DNA of 64,000 nt from CAZKCK01 sp964552325 (GCA_964552325.1 CAZKHA010000003.1:15923-79922), one strand, 5' to 3'. Shown: positions 18,694 through 28,439, numbered from the stretch's first letter. Notes: a model not told the origin generated them from the letters alone. Translations and numbers: made by a program.

Positions 18694-18897
18694 TTAGTGT
18701 TTCTTTTTAGATAGTTTTACTGCCAACAACATAATGACGCCAAAAACTAAGAGTATAGTACCAGAAACAAGGTTGATGTTTATTTCTAGCGATTTGCGAT
18801 ACATTTGCTCATCACCCATGGTTAGTACGCCAAATATTAATAATATGGCTCCTAATATAGTGAATAATAGACCTATAGGGATACGAATATCTAACAT
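18694..18897 (-). CDS. small two-helix membrane protein, symporter-associated
   Basis: 67 residues with two hydrophobic helices (IPIGLLFTILGAILLIFGVL and LVSGTILLVFGVIMLLAVKL) joined by a short charged loop, ending in SKKKH. It starts 12 bases after the SGLT-type symporter stop on the same strand, so the two are co-transcribed. Small membrane proteins are often encoded beside sodium:solute symporters in Bacteroidota. I infer an accessory or stabilising role, by analogy with the MetS-like protein at 10627. No biochemical function can be read from the sequence. Confidence 0.65.
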   Translation of the reverse strand: MLDIRIPIGLLFTILGAILLIFGVLTMGDEQMYRKSLEININLVSGTILLVFGVIMLLAVKLSKKKH

Positions 18898-18909
18898 AAT
18901 GATTCCTCC

Positions 18910-20634
18910 TTACCAGAAAATGATTGATAAAATTACAACGAGTCCAATTACTAAGGTAGCAAAAGCAGTAGGGGTGTAATACCATTTTGTTGCTTCCGCT
19001 TTTTCATGTTTAGTCAGTGAATATACGAGGCCTGTTAAATCGGTATCTGATTTAAGTTGCTTAGTACTTAAACTAACTGTTACTGTTAGAATTACGCTTG
19101 TAGAAAAGGAGAAAATGGCAGTCCAAAAAGCCTGCGCCATATCCACTGGATACGTGTGAACCACACCTAGCCAGCCGCCCCTGAAAATGGTATCAGAGCC
19201 CGCTGGTTCAGTTAAGCCATGATGTAAGAGCGCAACTAATAGTCCTCCTAGAATCCCAGAAAATGCAGCATGACCTGTTGCCCGTTTCCAGAACATACCC
19301 AAGAAAATAACTGCAAAGAGTGGAGCATTGATCATGGAGAATATTGCTTGCAAAAAATCCATGATATTGTTGAACTTTGTGGCAATGTAAGCAGCTGCTA
19401 TGCTAACAAGGACACCAAAAACGGTGGCAAGCCTACCAACCATTAAATAATGCTTGTCATCATTTTCTTTGTTTCCGCTTGAGGGCCTGATGTAGCTCTG
19501 GTAAATATCATAGGTCCAAACAGTATTAAAGGCCGATACATTACCAGCCATACCTGACATAAATGAGGCTAAAAGGGCCGTAATCCCCAGGCCTAGAACG
19601 CCTGCGGGCAAATAGTGTTGCAGTAGGGCAATTATGGTGTAATCATAATTAATATCCCCACTTCCAGGTTTGGTAGGCAGGTTAAAAGAAGCTTCGGGTG
19701 TATTCATCAATACCATGGCAATGATGCCAGGCACAATTATTAGAAAGGGGATGAACATTTTAGGAATGGCACCAATGAGGGGTGTTTTAATGGCAGCCAA
19801 TTTCGATTCGGCAGCCATGGCCCGTTGAACAATTAAAAAGTTTGTGCACCAATATCCAAACGAGAGTACAATTCCCAACCCCATAAATATGCCAAACCAC
19901 TCAAGGCCCATGGGGTTGCTGGCTGCACTTCCCGTATATTTCCATGTGGTGGTCCAGGTGTCTGGGGCATATTGTTGTGGCGTTACAGCAGCTAATTTGG
20001 TTTCAAGTCCACCCCAGCCGCCAACTTCGGTCAATCCTAAGTAAACCAAAGGGAATAAACCTAAAATGATGATGAAAAACTGCAAAACCTCATTATAGAT
20101 TGCAGAGGATAGCCCACCAAGGTAGGTATAGGCCAATACAATTAAGGCTGAGGCCCAAAGACAAAGGTTGAAATCCCATCCAAGCACGTTTTCGAGTAAG
20201 ATTGCAAGGGCATACATTGATATCCCGGAAGCCATAATAGTCATAATGGCAAATAGAATAGCATTGATGGCGCGGGTTTTCTCATCATACCTTAGTTTTA
20301 AGAACTCAGGTACCGAGCGTGCTTTCGAGCCATAGTAAAAGGGCATCATAAAGATGGCTAAAAATACCATGGCGGGTATGGCGCCAATCCAATAAAAATG
20401 GGTGGTAAGCATACCATACTTGGCTCCCGAACCTGTCATTCCCATAACTTCCAAGGCGCCTAAATTGGTGCTAATAAAGGCCAAACCTGCAACCCATGCT
20501 GGCATCGAACGGCCTGCTTCAAGAAATGCGGAGGCATCTTTCATGTACTTTTTTAAAGCCCATCCAATGCCCAAAACAAAAATGAAATAGATGATCATGA
20601 TAGCATAATCAATCCATTGAAGGTTAAACTGCAT
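18910..20634 (-). CDS. sodium:solute symporter (SSS family, SGLT-like)
   Basis: 574 residues with thirteen or so membrane helices. Family features include LEAGRSMPAWVAGLAFISTN near residue 40 (the SSS signature before TM2), the GSKARSVPEFLKLRYD loop, and a LAALLASFMSG-like TM8 (LGITALLASFMSGMAGNVSAFNTVW) with Ser residues at the expected sodium site. The subfamily looks like the sugar/inositol transporters (SGLT) rather than proline or pantothenate carriers. The length and the conserved ISTNLGALEVMG support sugar-type substrates, but this is an inference. The small membrane gene at 18694 follows directly. Confidence 0.85.
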   Translation of the reverse strand: MQFNLQWIDYAIMIIYFIFVLGIGWALKKYMKDASAFLEAGRSMPAWVAGLAFISTNLGALEVMGMTGSGAKYGMLTTHFYWIGAIPAMVFLAIFMMPFYYGSKARSVPEFLKLRYDEKTRAINAILFAIMTIMASGISMYALAILLENVLGWDFNLCLWASALIVLAYTYLGGLSSAIYNEVLQFFIIILGLFPLVYLGLTEVGGWGGLETKLAAVTPQQYAPDTWTTTWKYTGSAASNPMGLEWFGIFMGLGIVLSFGYWCTNFLIVQRAMAAESKLAAIKTPLIGAIPKMFIPFLIIVPGIIAMVLMNTPEASFNLPTKPGSGDINYDYTIIALLQHYLPAGVLGLGITALLASFMSGMAGNVSAFNTVWTYDIYQSYIRPSSGNKENDDKHYLMVGRLATVFGVLVSIAAAYIATKFNNIMDFLQAIFSMINAPLFAVIFLGMFWKRATGHAAFSGILGGLLVALLHHGLTEPAGSDTIFRGGWLGVVHTYPVDMAQAFWTAIFSFSTSVILTVTVSLSTKQLKSDTDLTGLVYSLTKHEKAEATKWYYTPTAFATLVIGLVVILSIIFW

Positions 20635-20837
20635 ACAACAATAATTTAGGTTAACAATGATTTAATAAGCGAAAACCCAAAGGGTACAAAGCTACGGTAG
20701 GTTATGCCAAAAAAGCCAAACTTGATACCGGCTTTGCGAGTCCAAACTTACGCAAAAACTTTGAAGTTGTAAAATGATTTTGCTGCTCTCAATATTATTT
20801 GTACTTTAGTGCATTCTTTCACGTCAATAGTATATGT

Positions 20838-21218
20838 ATGCCTGAAGTCGTTAAATCTGGAAAAACTGTCTTAGTTGTTGAAGACGATGATAATAACATG
20901 CTTTTTTATAGAGAGCTTTTCAAAAGAACCAAATACCCAATGCTTTATGCAAAAAATGGTGTTGAAGCCCTACAAACGGTTATTGATCATGATGAAATTG
21001 GATTGGTATTAATGGATATAAAAATGCCTTTTATGGGTGGATATGAGGCTTTTACTGAAATAAGGAAAATAAGGAACCTACCAATTATAGCTCATACGGC
21101 TTATGCCCTTTCTGGCGATAAAGAGAAAGCTACTGCATTTGGATTTACCGATTATTATACCAAACCCATTAATAAGGAAGCCTTGCTAAAAAAGATTGAT
21201 TCTTTAATACTTGTATAA
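20838..21218 (+). CDS. stand-alone CheY-like response regulator
   Basis: 126 residues from ATG 20838; the upstream in-frame ATG at 20799 gives a non-homologous leader. It is a single receiver domain: LVVEDDDNNM acidic pocket, phospho-acceptor Asp60 (LVLMDIKMP), HTAYA (Thr), and Lys in TKPINKE. There is no output domain, so it must act through protein contact or feed a phosphorelay. The next gene, 148 bases downstream on the same strand, is a large multi-sensor kinase lacking its own receiver; the two probably form a pair. Confidence 0.85.
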   Translation: MPEVVKSGKTVLVVEDDDNNMLFYRELFKRTKYPMLYAKNGVEALQTVIDHDEIGLVLMDIKMPFMGGYEAFTEIRKIRNLPIIAHTAYALSGDKEKATAFGFTDYYTKPINKEALLKKIDSLILV

Positions 21219-21238
21219 TAGGTATTTGTAATTTTTAG

Positions 21239-21269
21239 TTGTGTTTGCTAACAACATTGGTTATATTTG
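21239..21269 (+). promoter_or_regulatory. promoter of the PAS/Cache sensor kinase
   Basis: TTG at 21239-21241 and TATATTTG at 21262-21269 have a 20-base spacer. The predicted start near 21276 leaves a leader of about 90 bases before ATG 21367. Confidence 0.55.
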
Positions 21270-21366
21270 TATAGGCAATTCATTGGTCAAAACAAAAGTC
21301 TAGGTTCATCCAATCATTTGGGTCAATGCGGCCCTAAGGTTAAATTTAAGGTTTAAATACTGGTAT

Positions 21367-24147
21367 ATGGGCAAATCACGACCAATATCGTGGGTAATTA
21401 TTAAGGCTGTATTGGTCCTTATAACCATGTCGTTTATACTTCTGGCTATCATTTCAGTGATTCACGAGTTAGTACAATTCAACAAGCAGGTAGCATTGCT
21501 ACAAGATGAAATGTACGCTGAACAAAAAGATTTGATTGCCAGGCAGGTACAACATACAATTGGGTTTATTGAATTCTCCCAGAAAAATATTGAGGACAAG
21601 CTGATAAAAGACTTGCAGCTTGAAGTCGAAAACATTGAGGCGAACTTGAAAGACGTAATGGCAGCCACGAATGATCAAACCAACAATAAAGCACTTATAG
21701 GGAGGTTATCCCTTTATCTTCATTCAACTAACAAATTTGGGGATAAGTTGTTGTCAATTAAATTGTTAGATGGTGAGGAGATTGTAACATTTTTTCCAAA
21801 AAATGATAGTTTGGCGTTGCTATACAAAGCATACATTTATAACAAGAAGCATACTTTAAATGAGTTGGAGTTGCTGAAGAAAGGTGAAAAGAATATTTTG
21901 TATCAAGTAGTAAATTCTTCAGATTCAATTGATAAAGCCTTCGTAACTACCTTAACATACCTCAAAGCTATCAAGCCTTTAAATCTTTACATTAGTTTAC
22001 AAACCCGTTTACCTGATTATCTAAGTTCAGATAAGCCTTTGTTTATTGATTATTTGAGTGTTGCATACAATAAGGCCACATTCACGCCAGTTTTGTGTAG
22101 TAGCAAAGGTTTGCTGCTAACGGGCAGTATGTTTGGCAATAAACCACCCTTCTCCTTAGTCGATATAGTTGATTCTTATGGTGTTGGAATTTTTAGTGAG
22201 ATTAATAAGGTAGCCTGGGATCAAAATGGAGGATTTGTACAGTTTTACAATCCATTAAATCATGGTGGACAACCCGAAGAAATACTTGGATACTTTAAAG
22301 CCCTGCCCGACTGGAATTGGATTGTAGGCGCTTACACGAATTTGCGAGCCATTGATGCAAAAATTGCCAAGCAAGCTAAAGATAAGCGTAGGGATTTGGC
22401 TGTAAGGGTTTTTCAGATTATTGTAATCCTACTAATTTCATACCTTGGTATCGTGTTTGCCATGGCCTATATCTCTAAAAAGTTCACTCCTGAATTAAGT
22501 AAGTTTCAAGATGAAGTTAAAAAAGCAGTGGGCAATCATACTGAAATTAACCTTGATGGCCTAAAAATTACGGAGCTAAAAGAAATGGGGCTCCTCTTAA
22601 ACGAAGTGTTAAATGTTCATTTTCAGATTCTTTATGTTTTAGAAAACAAAGAAGAAATGTATAGGTTAATTACCGAAAATTCAAATGACGCAATTTTTAC
22701 GGTTAATGAACATGGTCGTTTTTTGTTTGTAACCTCTTCAATTCAGAAACTTTTAGGATATGAAGCAGATTACTTAATTGGGAAACGGGTTTTGCATTTC
22801 CTTTCACATCAGTCACGCAAAGAATTGTTAAATAGAGTAAAGCAGAATGAGTTGAAATTTCATAACTTTTTGAGTCATGTTATTGATTTTGAAATAGTTA
22901 ATAGTGTAGGACGATTGTTAATAGTTGAAGTAAGCTTACGTTGTGTACGCACGCCAGAAGGTGAGTTTATGTTTTATTCGGGTATGGCACGAAATGTTAC
23001 ACAATCGCGCATCGACCGTCAAGCACTAGTTGAAAGCGAAATGAAGTATAAACTGTTGGCCGACAATATAAATGATGTTATCTGGACTTCAGATCTTAAT
23101 TTGAATACAACTTATATTAGCCCATCGGTCTATCGTTTAGAAGGTTATAAACCTGAAGAACGTAAAACATTAAGTATTGATAAAATTTTGACTCCCAGAA
23201 GTTTGCAGTATGTTAATGAACTGATGAATCGGATACTGCTTGAATATGCCGAAGGTTTGAGGGATTTTAAAGAATCCTCAGAGCTTTTTGATATTGAAAT
23301 CATTCGAAAAGATGGTTCAAAGTTTTGGGCTGAAGTTAACGCGAGTCTAATGTTTGATACAGAAGGAAATGTGGTGGGAATTAGCGGCGTAACACGCGAT
23401 ATAAGTGATCGGAAAAAGATAGAAAACGCCTTAAAGGCCTCCGAAAAAAAACTTTTGGAGTTGAATGCCACAAAGGACAAATTCTTCTCCATTTTGGCTC
23501 ATGACCTTAAAAATCCGTTTAATTCAATCCTTGGATTCTCGAATGAGTTGGTGCAAAACTACAACACGTACAACGATGAAGAACGCAAACAGTTTGTTTC
23601 TACTATTCAATCCTCAGCTCAGGGAGCCTACCAGTTGCTGGGTAATTTATTGGAATGGTCAACCTTACAAACAGGACGCTTAAGTGTAAGTAAAACAAGT
23701 TTTTTTATGTTTGACCTGGTAAAGGAAGTGTTGTACGAAGTAACTGCGCAAGTTCTTGCGAAAAATATAGTACTTGAAAATCAAGTAAATAAAGAATTAC
23801 AAGTTTATGCAGATCGCAAAATGATTGCCACCGTTATCCGAAACCTAATCAGTAATGCAATTAAATTTACGGAAAAAAGTGGCTTTATCGCTATAAATTC
23901 TTCCATTTCAGGAGATATTGCAACAGTATCCGTTAAAGACTCTGGGAAGGGTATGAAACCGGAGCTGGTAATAAAATTGTTTAAAATTCAAGAGAAACTA
24001 TCCACTGTTGGCACGGCTGGCGAAAAAGGTACCGGACTAGGGCTTATCCTTTGTAAGGAATTTGTTGAGCAGAACGGTGGAAAAATCTGGGTCAGCTCCA
24101 AATGGCAGGAGGGAAGCACCTTCTTTTTTACCCTTCAGAAAGTGTAA
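21367..24147 (+). CDS. multi-sensor histidine kinase (Cache-like, two PAS)
   Basis: 926 residues. An N-terminal helix (VIIKAVLVLITMSFILLAIISV) and a second near 345-365 (VFQIIVILLISYLGIVFAMAY) bracket a periplasmic Cache-like sensor. Inside it, EILGYFKALPDWNWIVGAY resembles single-Cache domains. Two PAS domains follow: ITENSNDAIFTVNEHGRFLFV at about 435, and LADNINDVIWTSDLNLNTTYI at about 560 with a PAC motif (VVGISGVTRDIS). HisKA has His712 (LAHDLKNPFNS). HATPase_c has KDSGKGM and GTGLGLILCKEF. There is no receiver. The stand-alone receiver gene upstream is the likely partner. The SDR gene downstream is convergent, with stops two bases apart. Confidence 0.88.
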   Translation: MGKSRPISWVIIKAVLVLITMSFILLAIISVIHELVQFNKQVALLQDEMYAEQKDLIARQVQHTIGFIEFSQKNIEDKLIKDLQLEVENIEANLKDVMAATNDQTNNKALIGRLSLYLHSTNKFGDKLLSIKLLDGEEIVTFFPKNDSLALLYKAYIYNKKHTLNELELLKKGEKNILYQVVNSSDSIDKAFVTTLTYLKAIKPLNLYISLQTRLPDYLSSDKPLFIDYLSVAYNKATFTPVLCSSKGLLLTGSMFGNKPPFSLVDIVDSYGVGIFSEINKVAWDQNGGFVQFYNPLNHGGQPEEILGYFKALPDWNWIVGAYTNLRAIDAKIAKQAKDKRRDLAVRVFQIIVILLISYLGIVFAMAYISKKFTPELSKFQDEVKKAVGNHTEINLDGLKITELKEMGLLLNEVLNVHFQILYVLENKEEMYRLITENSNDAIFTVNEHGRFLFVTSSIQKLLGYEADYLIGKRVLHFLSHQSRKELLNRVKQNELKFHNFLSHVIDFEIVNSVGRLLIVEVSLRCVRTPEGEFMFYSGMARNVTQSRIDRQALVESEMKYKLLADNINDVIWTSDLNLNTTYISPSVYRLEGYKPEERKTLSIDKILTPRSLQYVNELMNRILLEYAEGLRDFKESSELFDIEIIRKDGSKFWAEVNASLMFDTEGNVVGISGVTRDISDRKKIENALKASEKKLLELNATKDKFFSILAHDLKNPFNSILGFSNELVQNYNTYNDEERKQFVSTIQSSAQGAYQLLGNLLEWSTLQTGRLSVSKTSFFMFDLVKEVLYEVTAQVLAKNIVLENQVNKELQVYADRKMIATVIRNLISNAIKFTEKSGFIAINSSISGDIATVSVKDSGKGMKPELVIKLFKIQEKLSTVGTAGEKGTGLGLILCKEFVEQNGGKIWVSSKWQEGSTFFFTLQKV

Positions 24148-24149
24148 AC

Positions 24150-25178
24150 CTAATGTAACCACTTTTCGCGTTTAAACCAAGCAATGCTTTCTTTAAGTCC
24201 AGTTTCAAGGTCGAGCTTAGGTTTGTAGTTTAAATCCTTTATAGTGTCGCTAATATCACATTTCCAGTTCTTTGCGCGTAAAGTTAGGAATTTGTCGCGG
24301 TTAAGGGTTGGCGTGCTGTTAAAAATGCCATATGTGGTTTCTAAAAGCGAGCTTAAAAAACCAACTAAACCTAGCGGAATGGTAAGCTTGATTGCTTTTT
24401 TATTCAATAAGCGTTTGCAAAGGTCCCTATAGAAATCAGCCGTGTAGGTGTTACCATCCGTAACCAGGTAGGATTTATGGGAGTAAGGACTTTTTAGGGA
24501 TTGTAATATAACATCAACCAAATCAGTAACATAAACAAACGTTAAGTATTGGTCACGAAAACCAATTTTTGGCGCCAAACCTTTCTGTACGGTGCGAAGC
24601 ATTAAAAAATAGTCTTTCTCTTTGGGTCCATAAACACCTGTAGGTCTGATTATCAACCAGTTTAAATTAGTAAACGTTTGAAGATACTTTTCAGCCAAAA
24701 GCTTGCTTTTTCCATATGCTGTATTAGGTGATGGCGCAGAAGCACTTGTGATGGGAGCTAAGGTTTTTTCATTGCCAGGGCCAAGTGCTGCCAAACTGCT
24801 AACAAGCACGAATTTCTTTAGATTTATATTGGCTCCTAACAGTGCATCAATCAAATTTTTGGTATAAGTATAGTTTACAAGTTCAAATTCACCTACTTTA
24901 TTGGTTTTGGTAATGCCAGCATTATGAATTACATAGTCAATTTGACCATGCGTGCTTAAAAGCTTGGCAAAGATATTTTTGAGTTCATCCACATTCGAAA
25001 AATCAACAGTTTCAACATGGCAATTTTGCTCTTTTAACCATTTTGAATTGCTATTGGCTCGGGTTAGCGCAATAAGCTGAAATCCATCCTTTAAGGCTTT
25101 CTCGGTTATAAAAGAACCTATGAAGCCAGTGGCTCCAGTTAAAATGATAATAGGTTTTGCGTTAGGGTTTTGTATCAT
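24150..25178 (-). CDS. NAD-dependent epimerase/dehydratase (extended SDR)
   Basis: 342 residues from ATG 25178, which overlaps the end of miaA by 17 bases; the longer start at 25244 lies deep in miaA and adds a non-homologous leader. It has the NAD motif LTGATGFIGSFI at about 12-23, VIHNAG, a catalytic Ser in VSSLAALGPG, and the YGKSK dyad near 153. These are the marks of an extended SDR acting on a sugar nucleotide, sterol-like or flavonoid-like substrate; which one cannot be told. It is the last gene of a minus-strand run from the glycosyltransferase through miaA. Confidence 0.82.
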   Translation of the reverse strand: MIQNPNAKPIIILTGATGFIGSFITEKALKDGFQLIALTRANSNSKWLKEQNCHVETVDFSNVDELKNIFAKLLSTHGQIDYVIHNAGITKTNKVGEFELVNYTYTKNLIDALLGANINLKKFVLVSSLAALGPGNEKTLAPITSASAPSPNTAYGKSKLLAEKYLQTFTNLNWLIIRPTGVYGPKEKDYFLMLRTVQKGLAPKIGFRDQYLTFVYVTDLVDVILQSLKSPYSHKSYLVTDGNTYTADFYRDLCKRLLNKKAIKLTIPLGLVGFLSSLLETTYGIFNSTPTLNRDKFLTLRAKNWKCDISDTIKDLNYKPKLDLETGLKESIAWFKREKWLH

Positions 25179-26088
25179 GGAGGCTATGGTCTTTGTACAT
25201 GCTGGCAATAAGTTCAATTTTTTCATCTTCAGGCTTGTACCCATCTATCCAATGGATTACGGTACCGTTTTTTTCCATTCGCCTAAACCAGGTTGTTTGT
25301 CGTTTCGCGAATTGATGAATGGCTGTATTTAATGATTCAAATAGCTGGTTATAAGTTATATTACCTATTAAATAATGCGAGATGTACCGGTATTCAAGGC
25401 CATAAAAACCAAGCATCTCAACGGATACGCCTTCGTCAATTAGTTGTTTTACTTCCTCAACCATACCATTATCGAGCCTTTGCTTAAGACGATTGGTAAT
25501 ACGTTGCCTGATGGTTGAGCGTTCAAACTTTATACCTATCACAATCCCAGGTATTTCTATGGTTTTTTTTGGTGTATAGGTTTTAAGATAAGTTTGGATT
25601 TCGATTGCACGAACAAGTCGATCCAAATCCACACTATCGGTTGTGTTATGAATTTCTTTAAAGGACTTAAGCCGTTCGATTAGCTGTTCGTTTGATAGCA
25701 AAGCAAGGCTACTTCTAAGTTCTTCATTTATAGGTACCTTAGGCAATTTGTAACCCTTTAGGGCAGCTTCAAGATACAAACCCGTTCCACCGCAAAGTAT
25801 AACTTGTTTTGACCTGGAGGTAATGTTGTTATAGGCATTGTAAAAGTGCTCAAGAAAGTCAAAAACACTAAACTCCGAACCCGGTTCCGCGATGTCGAGT
25901 AAGTGATAAGGAATACGGACCCCGTTATAGGTATAATCTTCAATATCCTTACCGGTTCCAATATCCATACGCCTAAAAACTTGCCTTGAGTCGGCGCTAA
26001 TAATTTCTGCACCAATACGTGATGCTACGCCTGCTGAAATACGCGTTTTGCCAGTAGCTGTGGGACCTAGGATGGTTAGCATGCTCAC
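25162..26088 (-). CDS. miaA: tRNA dimethylallyltransferase
   Basis: 308 residues. The P-loop GPTATGKTRISAGVA (residues about 8-22) is followed by the family motifs IISADSRQVFRRMDIGTGK and PYHLLDI. ILCGGTGLYLEAALKG and GFYGLEYRYISHYL follow. MiaA transfers the dimethylallyl group to the N6 of A37 in tRNAs that read UNN codons. Length is normal. Its ATG overlaps the glycosyltransferase stop as ATGA (26085-26088), indicating translational coupling. The SDR gene's start overlaps its end. Confidence 0.95.
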   Translation of the reverse strand: MSMLTILGPTATGKTRISAGVASRIGAEIISADSRQVFRRMDIGTGKDIEDYTYNGVRIPYHLLDIAEPGSEFSVFDFLEHFYNAYNNITSRSKQVILCGGTGLYLEAALKGYKLPKVPINEELRSSLALLSNEQLIERLKSFKEIHNTTDSVDLDRLVRAIEIQTYLKTYTPKKTIEIPGIVIGIKFERSTIRQRITNRLKQRLDNGMVEEVKQLIDEGVSVEMLGFYGLEYRYISHYLIGNITYNQLFESLNTAIHQFAKRQTTWFRRMEKNGTVIHWIDGYKPEDEKIELIASMYKDHSLHDTKP

Positions 26089-27308
26089 AAACTTGTTAAA
26101 GGGTTATTGATGAGAATATTATCTTCAGTTTCAACCAAGAAATCCCTTAACAAATTTAACTCATTAATGCTTTGTTGTTGAAAATTTAGATTCGTAATTA
26201 GTGGATGTTGCTTATTGAAATCATCATAGAATATTGATATAAAATGCTTTAGGTTGTTCTCATCCTTAGTTGGGTTTACATCTGCACTTGTTTTTAGAAA
26301 CTGTAGGATTCGCAATGCATCAACCTTTATCCTGCAGGCTTTTACAAACGATTCTTCGTTTTTTGAATTCTTTCGCAAAGGAATCCACCATAGCTTATCC
26401 TTAAAAATTCTTGCTAAGAAATCATTCATTGGAAAGTCAACATCTGATTTGTAAAGTTCAGGAAATGAATCGAATGATTCTTTAACTTGATCGAATAATT
26501 GGTAGGGGTAGATGGGATAGCTATTCCAATCGCCTTTAGCGCCTTTAATAAGTGCTGGGCCTGTGCCAAAAAACACTCTATCAGAATAACGTGCCGAGGG
26601 ATAAACTTTACAAGGTGTTGTGCGTAATAAACTTCCTGATTTACAAAGTTTTAAAATGAAGTAGAAATCCTCACCACTTTTATGGGGCGTTATCCCGTTA
26701 ACTTTTTTATAGTGTTTTATGGTGCAAGCCATCCCCGAGCCAATGGCAGTAAATGCATAGGGGTTACCAATCCTAAGCATATTCAATGCATAATTGCGCA
26801 TATAGAACTCATACCTCAGGATATTTCTGTCAATTGCTTCATCACCAGTTAGTTTGTGATAATAGGGAATTGAAAGCCCTGAAACATTGGCATGCGTATT
26901 AAAGGAATTGACGATGGAACCCAAAAACCCAGGTTCATAAACAGAATCGGCATCCAGGCTCACGATTAAATCATCTGGTTCACCTTGTTGCGAGGCATAA
27001 TCCATTGGAACTTTACGTGCCCAACCCACGCCATAATTTTTGTTATCCCAACCCAAATGCTTCGAAGATCGGTCGAAAACGGTTGATTTAAACGAAAATT
27101 TTTTGTTTAATAGATTTATGCACAAGGCATTATCTTCTCCAACCCATTGCTTTATCGGGTTATCCCAATAAGAATCGGGCTGATTAACACAAAATACCAC
27201 TTCAAAATTCGGATAGTCCTGTTCGGCTAAACAATCGAGTAGGGCAGGAAGGTATGCTGATTCGGCCATGATTGGTACTATCGCATAAACCTTTCTTAAA
27301 TCACTCAT
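26085..27308 (-). CDS. family 2-like glycosyltransferase
   Basis: 407 residues, GT-A fold. The N-terminal VYAIVPIMAESAYLPALLDCL is the nucleotide-sugar strand. SLDADSVYEPGFL carries the DxD-type metal motif at about 118-120, and KSGEDFYFILKL is the acidic catalytic ED block near 225. There is no signal peptide and no clear membrane segment, so it is probably cytoplasmic or peripheral. The acceptor and donor are unknown. It is the first gene of the glycosyltransferase-miaA-SDR run. Confidence 0.75.
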   Translation of the reverse strand: MSDLRKVYAIVPIMAESAYLPALLDCLAEQDYPNFEVVFCVNQPDSYWDNPIKQWVGEDNALCINLLNKKFSFKSTVFDRSSKHLGWDNKNYGVGWARKVPMDYASQQGEPDDLIVSLDADSVYEPGFLGSIVNSFNTHANVSGLSIPYYHKLTGDEAIDRNILRYEFYMRNYALNMLRIGNPYAFTAIGSGMACTIKHYKKVNGITPHKSGEDFYFILKLCKSGSLLRTTPCKVYPSARYSDRVFFGTGPALIKGAKGDWNSYPIYPYQLFDQVKESFDSFPELYKSDVDFPMNDFLARIFKDKLWWIPLRKNSKNEESFVKACRIKVDALRILQFLKTSADVNPTKDENNLKHFISIFYDDFNKQHPLITNLNFQQQSINELNLLRDFLVETEDNILINNPLTSL

Positions 27309-27357
27309 AATTATTTACTTGGAATGGCCTATATAAAGCTTTAGGTTTTATGAAAAA

Positions 27358-27753
27358 TTACTGGATGCTTGTGTTAACTATCATTATTGGCGGATCTTGG
27401 ATTGTTTTCTTTACTGCGCAAAGCTCAGCCACCTTAACTAATGATTCTTTATATTTATCAGGAAATGTGGCTGGTAATTGTATTGTGATCGTAATTTGGC
27501 CCATTTTTTTGGCTACAGCGTCCCATTCCATTGTTTGGTCAAGGCTTATTCCATCCGTAGAAATGCCTCTTTGGTCGCAAAAGGATTTAACATAAATACC
27601 TGCACAGGTGCCTAGTGAAGCCAAAAAAAGATCATAAGGAGCTGGGGCTGTATTTTCACCTCCCGAATGGCTGGGTTGGTCGGTTTTTATTACATGGCCA
27701 TTTACATGGGCATTTATCTTCTTGTTTCCCTCGAAAGTGATTTTAATATTCAT
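27358..27753 (-). CDS. OsmC family protein
   Basis: 131 residues. Family features are HSGGENTAPAPYDLFLASLGTCAGIYVKSFCDQRG, described in pieces: the glycine/proline turn, then catalytic Cys near 53 in LGTCAGIY, and a second cysteine 9-10 residues on in KSFCDQRG, with LCAVKKTIQDPP at the C-terminus. OsmC/Ohr proteins are thiol peroxidases acting on organic hydroperoxides; the two conserved cysteines are present. This member groups with the general OsmC type rather than clearly with Ohr. It is single on the minus strand, 86 bases downstream of the HD gene. Confidence 0.85.
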   Translation of the reverse strand: MNIKITFEGNKKINAHVNGHVIKTDQPSHSGGENTAPAPYDLFLASLGTCAGIYVKSFCDQRGISTDGISLDQTMEWDAVAKKMGQITITIQLPATFPDKYKESLVKVAELCAVKKTIQDPPIMIVNTSIQ

Positions 27754-27839
27754 TTTAAGTATTGATTATATGTTATATATATGGCTTATCTTATTTCATG
27801 CTTTAAGTAAAATCCGACGGAAGTGTGACAGTATGTTGG

Positions 27840-28439
27840 TCAATTTCCTTTAAACAGTAGCTTCGAAATCTTTGATAAGGTTCCTCTTGGCATCGATTTT
27901 AGGTAAACCCTCCGACGCGTTACGAGGTCTTTCAATTCATTGAGCATATCAGCATTAACTTCTTTTGCTAAAGGGAAAACATATTTCTCGGTTTCATCCA
28001 AATAACTGATCATTCTATCATAACCCTTTGCATCTAAATGCAAATCAGTTAGATTGCTAATTCTATCAGCACACTTTAGGATTTTGGCCTCTTTTGATCC
28101 TTCGTTAAGAATTCGGTTGTAAAACTCAATTTTTGACTCACCAGGGCGTTGTGATACTTCTAATACCAATTTCACGACTTTTTCTTCATCGCCATCATGT
28201 ATTTTAATGATATCCTCAGTGGAAGCAGCTTCAAAATCTTCGATTAGATCGTGAATGGTGGCAGCTTTAAGTAACACTGAATCAATATAATGGTAATCAA
28301 TAAGAATTACCATGGTTGCCATACAATGCCGGAATTGATTTCCTCCAATTTTGCGTTTAACACCTACCAGAGCCCAGGCTTTTTGAATGTAAGGGGCTAG
28401 CACTACGGCCGAAAGCTTGTCTTTTTCAGAATTATCCAT
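27840..28439 (-). CDS. HD-domain hydrolase of the RelA/SpoT HD type
   Basis: 199 residues. An HD metal site is visible: FRHCMATM (first His), TIHDLIEDFE (HD and ED), and a later Lys-x-x-Asp in KCADRISNLTDLH. This arrangement is that of the SpoT/MESH1-type ppGpp hydrolase HD domain rather than of cyclic-di-GMP HD-GYP. No synthetase domain is attached. It could hydrolyse (p)ppGpp or another nucleotide 3'-diphosphate; that is an inference from fold. A TAACTTTG element lies at 28462-28469, 22 bases before the start. Confidence 0.65.
   Translation of the reverse strand: MDNSEKDKLSAVVLAPYIQKAWALVGVKRKIGGNQFRHCMATMVILIDYHYIDSVLLKAATIHDLIEDFEAASTEDIIKIHDGDEEKVVKLVLEVSQRPGESKIEFYNRILNEGSKEAKILKCADRISNLTDLHLDAKGYDRMISYLDETEKYVFPLAKEVNADMLNELKDLVTRRRVYLKSMPRGTLSKISKLLFKGN

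Noticed and set aside
27350..27595. Plus-strand ORF opposite the OsmC gene
   Set aside because: It is antisense to a confidently recognised OsmC protein and shows no family pattern.
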